DNA of 14,328 bases, taken from the NCBI GenBank assembly GCA_002296225.1, contig DBHR01000056.1, positions 1-14,328 of the forward strand, given 5' to 3'. Positions 1-6,491 of this stretch are shown piece by piece (within the stretch, counting starts at the first letter, position 1; each line of letters opens with the position of its first letter). The notes below the pieces were generated by a model. The model searched no databases. It was not told the origin of the DNA and saw only the letters and a program-made list of their open reading frames with translations. Position numbers and translations under genes: made by a program. This DNA is from Acidobacteria bacterium UBA823 (GTDB lineage Bacteria > Acidobacteriota > Vicinamibacteria > Vicinamibacterales > UBA823).

Positions 1-1
1 T

Positions 2-1003
2 TTCATGCACTTCAAGGCAGTCGAAGCGCACTTGAGACAAATCTCTAAGTTGCCGGTGAACATTAAGATCATTTTAGAAGGCGAGGAGGAGGTCGGCAGC
101 GAAAACCTCGACGCGTTCATTCGCGATCGGCGGAACGCGCTGTCCGCGGACGTCGTTGTGATCTCCGATTCCCCGATGTTCGACCGTGGCGTGCCTTCCA
201 TCTGCTATGGGCTACGGGGGCTCGCTTATTTCCAGATCGATCTACGCGGCACGGCGAGCGACCTGCACTCGGGATCGTTCGGCGGGGCAGTTGCGAATCC
301 GGCCTTCGTGCTGAGCCAGGTGCTTGCGCAGATGAAGGACCGTGGTGGTCGCGTGAAAATCCCGGGGTTCTACGATGCCGTCCGTCCACTACGAGACGAG
401 GAGCGCGCCGAGTTCAAAAAGCTGCCGTTCAACGAGAAGCGCTATCGCACGGAACTGGGCGCACCCAAACTATTCGGCGAGAAAGACTACTCGACGCTTG
501 AACGTGTGTGGGCCAGGCCGACGTTCGAGGTCAATGGTCTTCACGCGGGCTTTACTGGCGACGGCGCAAAGACCGTAATTCCGGCGGTCGCGATGGCGAA
601 GGTTAGCATGCGGCTTGTACCAGACCAGGAACCCGATACGATTACTAAACTGTTCAAGGACTACCTACGAAAGGTCACGCCGAGAACTGTCGAGCTGGCC
701 GTCAGTCGGATGCACGGCGGGAAGCCGTGGATGACCGAGTTCGATAATCCGTACGTTCAGGCAGCTGCTCGTGCGGTTGAGTATGGCTTCGGACAGCGAC
801 CAGTCTTCAATCGGGAAGGCGGGTCCATTCCGGTCGTGGCAACGTTCCAGGAAGTGCTCGACTTACCATCGGTGCTGTTTGGGATCGGATTGCCTGACGA
901 AAACGCGCACGCACCCAACGAACGGCTGGACCTTGGCAACTTCCACTGCGGCATCATCGCGTCGGCGTACCTGTATGACGAAATCGGTCGACTGAGAGGC
1001 TAG
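2..1003 (+). CDS. M20 family metallopeptidase (dipeptidase-like), 5' end missing
   Basis: Zinc-dependent exopeptidase of the M20/M25/M40 family, probably a dipeptidase of the carnosinase (CNDP) type. The frame is open from base 2, and the methionine at 5-7 lies inside the protein, so the start is outside the window. Counting from that Met, GEEEVGS (residues 26-32) supplies the catalytic Glu and a metal-binding Glu, D55 in VISDSP is a second metal ligand, and H302 in NAHAPNE is the C-terminal one. The dimerisation (lid) domain lies around 70-240, with the usual G-H-A-G-F-T-G element near 178-184. Family members are about 450 residues, so roughly the first quarter, including the HxD metal motif, is missing. 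The substrate cannot be read from the sequence. The gene converges on the minus-strand SirB1-like gene, 98 bases away. Confidence 0.9.
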   Translation, partial: FMHFKAVEAHLRQISKLPVNIKIILEGEEEVGSENLDAFIRDRRNALSADVVVISDSPMFDRGVPSICYGLRGLAYFQIDLRGTASDLHSGSFGGAVANPAFVLSQVLAQMKDRGGRVKIPGFYDAVRPLRDEERAEFKKLPFNEKRYRTELGAPKLFGEKDYSTLERVWARPTFEVNGLHAGFTGDGAKTVIPAVAMAKVSMRLVPDQEPDTITKLFKDYLRKVTPRTVELAVSRMHGGKPWMTEFDNPYVQAAARAVEYGFGQRPVFNREGGSIPVVATFQEVLDLPSVLFGIGLPDENAHAPNERLDLGNFHCGIIASAYLYDEIGRLRG

Positions 1004-1074
1004 GCAGCAACCTCGTGACGAGGTGACGCATAATGACGTGCGATGAGCGAGCACGAAACCGAAGCGACCTGTGC

Positions 1075-1095
1075 CGATCGTGAGCGCGATCGTTT
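1075..1095 (+). terminator. Weak hairpin plus TTT after the M20 gene
   Basis: CGATCG at 1075-1080 and 1087-1092 form a 6-bp stem around a 6-base loop, followed by only TTT at 1093-1095. A second small stem, ACCTCG-TGA-CGAGGT (1010-1024), lies just after the M20 stop and has no T tract. Either could contribute to termination between the two convergent genes, but neither is a strong intrinsic terminator. Confidence 0.25.
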
Positions 1096-1101
1096 CCGCC
1101 G

Positions 1102-2010
1102 TTAGTTCAAATTCGCCACTTGCCGCCGAAGCGTCTTGATATGTTCCCAGATCTGTTCGTGTTCCGCCTGGCGATCGGCCGACGCGTCACCGTTCTCAGT
1201 GCGCGCCGTGATGTGCAAGTAGGTTTCGAGGTCGCGGAGGGCGCCAGAAAAGTCACGCAAGTGGTAGGCGAGCAGGCCGCGGTCGCGAAGATCAGCGACT
1301 CCCTGCGGGTTGACAGCGAGCAGTAGGTCGGTCACGGCGTGGGCCCGAGGGAAGGATCGTAGCCTGACATACATCCGTTTCAGGTTTCCGAGGACCCGCA
1401 CCAAAATCTGCCTAGGGCTCGACGGCTCGAGGAGCCGAAGATCGAATTCGGCTTCATCGCCGAGATGCTGGCGAAGCAACTCTCGGCAATCCCCTTCGTC
1501 TAGTACCCTGCCGCGATCAAATGGGTCAATAACGAGTGGCAGCCGATCCCGACCCGATGGCTTGGCTTGCATTCGCACTAGGAAATGGCCTGGAAAGTTG
1601 ATACCCGCCGCCTGTACGCCTGCCCGTTGGGCGACTGCGAGAAAAACGATGGCTAGTGCTACCGGAATGCCCATCCGCCGGTCGAGCACGTGGTTGAGGT
1701 AGCTGTTTCGAGGGTCCTCGTAATTCTCGCGCTTGCCGGTGAAACCCTCGTCCAAAAAGAGGTATTGGGTGAATAACTCGAACTGTGCCCGCATGGTCTT
1801 GTCACCTGCGCTAGCCAGCCGCAGCCGTGCTTGGATGCCCATTCGGTCAAGATGTGCGAGGTAGGGCTTTGGGTCCAGCTGCGGGCATTCGAGTCGGGCG
1901 ATGAGTAGTCCTGCGCGTGCCAAGTCTGGCACTTGGCTATTGGCTATCTTTGCGAGCTCGCGCGCTAGCGTGCTGCTGTTGCTCATTTGGGTTGGAAGCG
2001 ACGTGTTCAT
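1102..2010 (-). CDS. SirB1-family protein: transglutaminase-like fold plus TPR
   Basis: A 302-residue cytoplasmic protein of the SirB1 family (Transglut_core2 followed by TPR). The diagnostic block is YEDPRNSYLNHVLDRRMGIP at 97-116, then the F-P-G-H-F-L-V-R segment with H142. The C-terminal third (about 205-295) is helical and TPR-like, with NPQGVADLRDRGLLAYHLRD typical of the last repeat. No cysteine sits where a transglutaminase nucleophile would be, as usual in SirB1 proteins, so a non-catalytic or scaffold role is more likely than crosslinking. The biochemical role of the family is not established. The ATG directly follows the TAG of the DUF1684 gene with no spacer and no clear Shine-Dalgarno, which implies translational coupling. 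A second Met (residue 9) is a possible but less favoured start. Confidence 0.87.
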   Translation of the reverse strand: MNTSLPTQMSNSSTLARELAKIANSQVPDLARAGLLIARLECPQLDPKPYLAHLDRMGIQARLRLASAGDKTMRAQFELFTQYLFLDEGFTGKRENYEDPRNSYLNHVLDRRMGIPVALAIVFLAVAQRAGVQAAGINFPGHFLVRMQAKPSGRDRLPLVIDPFDRGRVLDEGDCRELLRQHLGDEAEFDLRLLEPSSPRQILVRVLGNLKRMYVRLRSFPRAHAVTDLLLAVNPQGVADLRDRGLLAYHLRDFSGALRDLETYLHITARTENGDASADRQAEHEQIWEHIKTLRRQVANLN

Positions 2011-2640
2011 CTAATCTTCTGGCAGCCGTTCGCCGGACCGGATTGGAAACGCTAACTGGTTCTCGGGTGGCGGGAACGGACAGTCGTAGCGCTCGTCGTA
2101 ATAACAGAACGGGTGATAAGCGAGATTGAAATCGAGGTCGTAAATACCCGTTGGAGTAACTCTGAGATCGAGATACCGTCCAGCTGGGTAGGTCTCTGTG
2201 TCATTAGTCAGGTCACCGAACGGCACGAACAGACTGTCATTGTCCGTTGCTGTGACTTCAACGAAGGCTGACAATGTCATCGGTTCACTCTTGAGTTGGA
2301 ATTCCAGGACGCCCACGCGGCGCATCGAACGCCATTTACCTGTCGACGTGGGGATGTCGAAGACCAGTTGCTCGTCTTCGACACGGAGCGACGCTGGGAT
2401 TCGGTACTGAAGGCTGGGTGAGAAATAGCTGAGCGGGAGGAGGGTCTCGTGACGCGAGACGGGCACCGGTGAATCGGCGCTGTTCCGAAACGCTTGGTCC
2501 TTCGCCGCTCGCGACGCAATCAGCGTATCGATGTAGGACAGGTCATCTGGCGGTGGGGCGCTGCAAGCGCCAATCGCGATGAGGGCGACCGCACTACATC
2601 GCGTGGTGGCTATCCATCCAGTCATCTGCGCGTAGCTCAT
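2011..2640 (-). CDS. DUF1684 lipoprotein
   Basis: A 209-residue protein with a lipoprotein signal (ALIAIGAC, lipid-modified Cys at 26), so probably anchored to a membrane on the outer face. The rest fits DUF1684: YFSPSLQYRIPASL near 72-85, a central beta-rich part with LFVPFGDLTNDTETYPAGRY, and the conserved end N-L-A-Y-H-P-F-C-Y-Y and C-P-F-P-P-P-E-N. The function of DUF1684 is not established. Its start overlaps the stop of the acyl-CoA dehydrogenase gene (ATGA, 2637-2640) and its stop abuts the SirB1 start, so the three are co-translated. An internal Met (residue 6, 2625) would give a shorter signal peptide; neither start has a strong ribosome-binding site. Confidence 0.85.
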   Translation of the reverse strand: MSYAQMTGWIATTRCSAVALIAIGACSAPPPDDLSYIDTLIASRAAKDQAFRNSADSPVPVSRHETLLPLSYFSPSLQYRIPASLRVEDEQLVFDIPTSTGKWRSMRRVGVLEFQLKSEPMTLSAFVEVTATDNDSLFVPFGDLTNDTETYPAGRYLDLRVTPTGIYDLDFNLAYHPFCYYDERYDCPFPPPENQLAFPIRSGERLPED

Positions 2641-4415
2641 CCGTCGAACATATATCCTGCTCTAGACACGGCTGCTTCCGCAAGCCGGCGCCTAGCCGCT
2701 ACGGTGTTGGCAGGTGGTCGTGATAGTAATCTGTGCAACGTATCGACCTGGGTGCGCAAGGCGTTTCCTTGAGACATCACGGCCAGAGCTTCTCGTCCGG
2801 CTGCTTCGCATCGAGTAACCGCTGCCTGGATCACAATCGCCGCCGCGTCGAGATGTAGATGCTCGTTCGCCGTGCCAGCGGCGTGGGCTGTCGTCGCTCG
2901 CAATGTTGCGCTCTCTACCGCGAAAGCGTCAATGACGATATCCGCGGCGAAGGAAAGCACCTCCTGCTCGTCCCGTAGGGCCTCGCCGTAAGTCTGCATC
3001 GCGCAGCCAAGAATCAAGAGCGCCACCTTCTTGAGTACCGCGCTGGTGTACTTCGCACCGTCCAACGGATTATTGATTGCGACCCCGCTCGGTGGCGGTG
3101 CTAGGATTTCGTCCTGAAGCTCCTTGGCGGTCGGAATAAGGGCCAGACGCCCGGCCAGTGTACGCCGAGCGAGCAAGCCAGGGATCAACAGCCGGTTGAT
3201 CTCGTTGGTGCCTTCAAAAATCCGGTTCACGCGTGCGTCGCGGTAGTGCCGTTCAGCTGGGTAGTCCTTTACGAACCCGTTGCCGCCGTGCACTTGAATG
3301 TTCTCGTCGAGTACGTAATCGAGCATCTCGCTGCCTGCCACTTTGAGAATCGACGCCTCAATAGCGAACTCTTCAAACGCAGCCAATTTAGTCGAGCTGG
3401 CGTTCTTGGTGCGCTGACCTATAAAGGTGTCGATGGTGCCGGCCACACGGTAGAGCATGCTTTCCACGGCATAGATGCGGGCGCTCATCTCGCCCAGTTT
3501 GTGCTTAATAGCGCCGAAATTGGCGATTGCCTTGCCGAACTGTTTCCGTTCGGCTGCGTATCGCGCCGATTCGCCAAGTGCTGTCTTGGCAGTGCCACTC
3601 GTTGAGGCACAAAGTTTGAACCGAGCGTAATTGAGGACGTTGAATGCGACCTTGTGGCCCTGGCCGATCTGACCGAGCAGGTTGTTGGCTGGGACTTTCG
3701 CGTTATCGAGAAGGAGTGGCGTCGTAGAGGATCCCTGCAGGCCGAGTTTGCGTTCTTCCCCGCCGATGCTGACGCCAGGCGCCGTGCGCTCGACGATAAA
3801 TGCGGAGAACTGCTCGTTATTGACTTTGGCGAAGACGATGAATAGGTCAGCGAAGCCCCCGTTGGTAATCCACAACTTCTCACCATTCAATACGAAGCTG
3901 CCGTCGGGAAGGCGGGCGGCGTGGGTCTTCGCATTCAGGGCGTCGGAGCCCGAGCCTGACTCGCTGAGCGCGTAGGCGCCAACGGTCTCGCCGCTCACAA
4001 GCCTCGGCAGGTAACGACTGCGCTGCGCGTCAGTACCGAAGAACAGCAGCGGAATGATTGCGAGATTGCACTGTGCGCCGTAGGTGGCGCCGAACGACGC
4101 CGAAGCTGCCAAGCCCTCGGCGACGACTACGGCAGCCGGAGTGTCAAGCTCGACGCCCCCATAGGCCTCGGACGCGTCGATTCCGAGGAGCCCAAGCTTG
4201 CCGCACTGGCGCAGTAAATAACGCACGTGCTTCCAGTCCTTCTGGTCCATGCGCTCTAGCCCGGGCAGCACTTCCTGCGCGACGAACTCGCGCGTGGCTT
4301 GCGCGATGAGACGATGTTCGTCACTGCATCGCTCGGGAGTGAACACGCGGCTGGCCGACGTGTCGGCGATTAACCAGCCACCGCCAAGTTTTTCCGGGCT
4401 TGCCACGCTCCTCAT
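2637..4415 (-). CDS. fadE: Acyl-CoA dehydrogenase, FadE/VLCAD-like
   Basis: FAD-dependent acyl-CoA dehydrogenase catalysing the first step of fatty-acid beta-oxidation (acyl-CoA to trans-2-enoyl-CoA). Visible family landmarks are YALSESGSGSDA (about 148-159) and LWITNGG (181-187) for flavin and substrate binding, ARYAAERKQFGKAI (284-297), and the catalytic Glu in RIFEGTNEI (E401). At 592 residues it is longer than short/medium-chain enzymes. The C-terminal helical extension from about 420 matches the VLCAD/ACAD9-like group that includes Bacillus FadE, which suggests long-chain substrates by inference. I chose the ATG at 4415 because AGGA lies 7 bases upstream; a GTG directly before it (4418) is in frame but only 4 bases from AGGA. 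It heads the operon with the DUF1684 and SirB1-like genes. The symbol is used in the family sense. Confidence 0.92.
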   Translation of the reverse strand: MRSVASPEKLGGGWLIADTSASRVFTPERCSDEHRLIAQATREFVAQEVLPGLERMDQKDWKHVRYLLRQCGKLGLLGIDASEAYGGVELDTPAAVVVAEGLAASASFGATYGAQCNLAIIPLLFFGTDAQRSRYLPRLVSGETVGAYALSESGSGSDALNAKTHAARLPDGSFVLNGEKLWITNGGFADLFIVFAKVNNEQFSAFIVERTAPGVSIGGEERKLGLQGSSTTPLLLDNAKVPANNLLGQIGQGHKVAFNVLNYARFKLCASTSGTAKTALGESARYAAERKQFGKAIANFGAIKHKLGEMSARIYAVESMLYRVAGTIDTFIGQRTKNASSTKLAAFEEFAIEASILKVAGSEMLDYVLDENIQVHGGNGFVKDYPAERHYRDARVNRIFEGTNEINRLLIPGLLARRTLAGRLALIPTAKELQDEILAPPPSGVAINNPLDGAKYTSAVLKKVALLILGCAMQTYGEALRDEQEVLSFAADIVIDAFAVESATLRATTAHAAGTANEHLHLDAAAIVIQAAVTRCEAAGREALAVMSQGNALRTQVDTLHRLLSRPPANTVAARRRLAEAAVSRAGYMFDG

Positions 4416-4439
4416 CACATTGTCCTTTGCTGGGACGCG

Positions 4440-4458
4440 GCGATGGCTGTGCCATCGC
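4440..4458. promoter_or_regulatory. Perfect inverted repeat upstream of the acyl-CoA dehydrogenase gene
   Basis: GCGATGGC-TGT-GCCATCGC is a perfect 8-bp inverted repeat with a 3-base centre. It lies 24-42 bases upstream of the chosen start, just before the ribosome-binding site. It could be an operator for a dimeric regulator of fatty-acid oxidation or an RNA hairpin in the leader. It does not resemble the E. coli FadR or Pseudomonas PsrA consensus as I know them. Confidence 0.35.
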
Positions 4459-4590
4459 TGACACGCATCATTACCGACCTACACCGTGCACAGTGGCGGC
4501 GTATTTCGTGGAGCCGTATCGTCATCAGGCTGCTTGGTGGGACTTTAACGACTAACAAGTGGCTGGTGGAAACGATGGCCGCTTTGTGCA

Positions 4591-5220
4591 TCACGGAATT
4601 CCGGGCCAATCGCTCAATAGATCCTCAATGGCGTCGCCAACCTCCGTCGTCTTCCCGTCGAACAGATGGTCGGCACTGTCGATGACGACCAGCTCTTTCG
4701 GTTCAGGCAACTCGCCATAGAACCGCCACATGGTTTTCAGGGAGCACAACTGGTCGCGCTCGGCGTGGACGAAAAACTTCGGCTTTGTGCTGTGCCGAAT
4801 TCCGTCGAAGGCGTGGTGTGCCACTGGCGGCGCAATCCCGAGCAGCAGCGACACCCGGTCGCTGGTGGCGCCTACGTTCATGGCGATCCATGCGCCGAAG
4901 GAAAAGCCTGCTGCCCACAGATCAATTGTGGGATGCTGGTCGGCCATCAACTCGAGCGCGGCCCGGTAATCCTCATGTTCGCCGTTGCCTGCATTGTGTA
5001 CGCCGTCTGATAACCCAACGCCACGGAAATTAAAGCGGAGCACCGCACACCCGATCCGCTGAAACGCCTTGGCTGCGCGGAACACCACCTTGGTATGCAT
5101 CGTGCCGCCATATTTTGGGTGCGGATGCGCGATGACCACGGCCGCTCGTGGCGCGCTGTCCGGTTCGTCTAGGAGCGCTTCAAGCCGTCCGGCCGGGCCC
5201 GTGAATTCAAGGCTTGGCAT
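4591..5220 (-). CDS. Alpha/beta hydrolase (COG2945-like)
   Basis: A compact 209-residue cytoplasmic serine hydrolase of the alpha/beta fold, matching the short COG2945 group in length. The triad is readable: nucleophile S107 in GFSFG, D156 in AERDQL and H185 in DSADHLFDG. HPHPKYGG (32-39) is the strand-3/oxyanion-hole segment, and FNFRGVGLSDG (63-73) is the conserved N-F-R-G-V-G motif of this group. The substrate is unknown. The frame stays open upstream to 5727, but homology begins at MPSLEF. AGGGA precedes this ATG by 6 bases, so the long version is rejected. It lies 175 bases upstream of the acyl-CoA dehydrogenase gene on the same strand and could be co-transcribed. Confidence 0.87.
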   Translation of the reverse strand: MPSLEFTGPAGRLEALLDEPDSAPRAAVVIAHPHPKYGGTMHTKVVFRAAKAFQRIGCAVLRFNFRGVGLSDGVHNAGNGEHEDYRAALELMADQHPTIDLWAAGFSFGAWIAMNVGATSDRVSLLLGIAPPVAHHAFDGIRHSTKPKFFVHAERDQLCSLKTMWRFYGELPEPKELVVIDSADHLFDGKTTEVGDAIEDLLSDWPGIP

Positions 5221-5491
5221 CAAGCTTCCCTGCGTGTCCTGGCGATAGCGCACTTCTGGACGAGCGCCTCTAAGATTGTCGCGAATCTTCGTGGACAGGT
5301 CATGAAGCCGAGAGGCACAACGGCAGTCGTCGAGACAAACCGCACTGTCCTGCCGCCGCACGCGTTCGGCCATTCGGACCTGCGAGAGCGATGCTGTATG
5401 GGACACGAGAAGTGCTTCGGAGGAACACCTGGAAGTAGTTCCGGCAAGCACCGTTTCTGCTTTGAGGCCATAACTGACGGCGCTCCCCAGG

Positions 5492-6364
5492 CTACTGGAG
5501 CGGGGGCAGTCGCGCGAGAAGTGCACTGGCGGTGGCCTGTGCCTCGGAGCCTGGCTCGGCCTCGATGGCCATCTGCAGGTATCGCTGCGCTTCGGCCTGG
5601 TCGCCCGCGGCGAGCGAGATTTCACCGAGCTTGAGCAGAGGTTTGCTCCATGCCAGGTCGGTCTCGTGGGCGCGCCAATACCAGCCAACGGCATTCTCAG
5701 CGCCCTGCAAAGCCAGCCGGGTCTCACCGAAGTTGTAGATCAACTCGCGGCTAAGACTCGGGTCGAGGTTCACTTCGGCCGCCAGGATTGCCTGATAAGC
5801 CTGTTGCGCTTTTGCGTACTGCTCGGTTTTGAGGTACGCATCCCCAAGCTTCAGCTTGAGTGTCGTGAGCGCTGGGACCAGCATCGATAGCTCCTCGTAG
5901 ACGGGGATTGCCGCGGAGTATTGCTCGGTACCGTACAGCTCCTCGGCCGCTTGTAACTGCGCCTGCAGGTCAACTGAATCCACGTGCGCCAACGCACCGA
6001 ACCGCTCGCCATAGGCGCCGTGCGCCAGGAATAAATTAACGTCGAGGTTACGAGTCCAACCCAGATGAGCAACGTCTCCCCGGACGCTCCTGCGCACTTG
6101 CGCCGGTGTAAACCCTGGCGCACTCGCGGTGAACACCCAGTACCCTTGCCTCAGCGTAACGAAGCCGAAATTTCCGTCCGCGTCGGTCGTAGCGATGAAG
6201 GTAAGATCGCCGTTCTCAGCGGTGACCGATGCGCCTTGGATCGGGTTGCTGTTCTCGTCGCGCACCACGCCGAAGACGCGCGTCTGCGCGATAACCGTTG
6301 CGTTGGTGACAAGCCAGAGAGTGACGAACAACGGAAGCAGGCGGAAAGTCGCGGTCGCTCGCAT
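5492..6364 (-). CDS. Secreted carboxypeptidase-regulatory-like and TPR protein
   Basis: A 290-residue exported protein. Residues 1-26 form a signal peptide (hydrophobic core LLPLFVTLWLVTNATVIA). Residues about 28-112 form a carboxypeptidase-regulatory/Ig-like beta domain, with the pattern GVVRDENSNPIQGASV followed by T-D-A-D-G-N-F-G-F and PGF. Residues about 135-285 hold three to four TPR-like helical pairs (YSAAIPVYEELSMLVP, YAKAQQAYQAIL, QAEAQRYLQMAIEAEPGS). It is probably a periplasmic or envelope scaffold, with no visible catalytic site. The frame runs upstream to 6556, but this ATG has GAGG 7 bases ahead and places the signal peptide at the N-terminus, so the long form is rejected. It diverges from the AmiE-NamZ fusion gene, 127 bases away. 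The specific function is unknown. Confidence 0.82.
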   Translation of the reverse strand: MRATATFRLLPLFVTLWLVTNATVIAQTRVFGVVRDENSNPIQGASVTAENGDLTFIATTDADGNFGFVTLRQGYWVFTASAPGFTPAQVRRSVRGDVAHLGWTRNLDVNLFLAHGAYGERFGALAHVDSVDLQAQLQAAEELYGTEQYSAAIPVYEELSMLVPALTTLKLKLGDAYLKTEQYAKAQQAYQAILAAEVNLDPSLSRELIYNFGETRLALQGAENAVGWYWRAHETDLAWSKPLLKLGEISLAAGDQAEAQRYLQMAIEAEPGSEAQATASALLARLPPLQ

Positions 6365-6413
6365 GACAACACCTCGAAGATCCGAGCGTTCGGTTCCAAC
6401 GCGCCGGACGGCT

Positions 6414-6444
6414 TTGCTGAAGGTCCCATGTCTGCCAGTATAAT
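6414..6444 (+). promoter_or_regulatory. Putative sigma-70 promoter of the hydrolase-NamZ fusion gene
   Basis: A perfect TATAAT at 6439-6444 lies 47 bases upstream of the fusion start. The best -35 is a weak TTGCTG (6414-6419, 19-base spacer). Transcription would start near 6451, giving a leader of about 40 bases with GGGAG before the ATG. The assignment rests mainly on the -10 box. Confidence 0.5.
6437..6442 (-). promoter_or_regulatory. Putative -10 box of the TPR-protein gene, overlapping the opposite promoter
   Basis: Read on the minus strand these bases are TATACT, a 5/6 match to the -10 consensus, sharing four bases with TATAAT on the other strand. No good -35 is visible at 16-19 bases, so support is limited. 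If real, the two divergent genes would compete for the same melting region. Confidence 0.3.
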
Positions 6445-6491
6445 CCAGAATTTGGGCGCCAGTCGGCGTCTCGCTGGGCGGGAGCAACACG

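Noticed and set aside
3246..3605. 119-codon plus-strand frame opposite the acyl-CoA dehydrogenase gene
   Set aside because: Antisense shadow of the conserved dehydrogenase core; frames like this are a common mis-annotation.
4591..5727. 378-residue version of the alpha/beta hydrolase
   Set aside because: The first 169 residues are Arg/Ser/Pro-rich and overlap the TPR gene out of frame; family homology and a ribosome-binding site begin at 5220.
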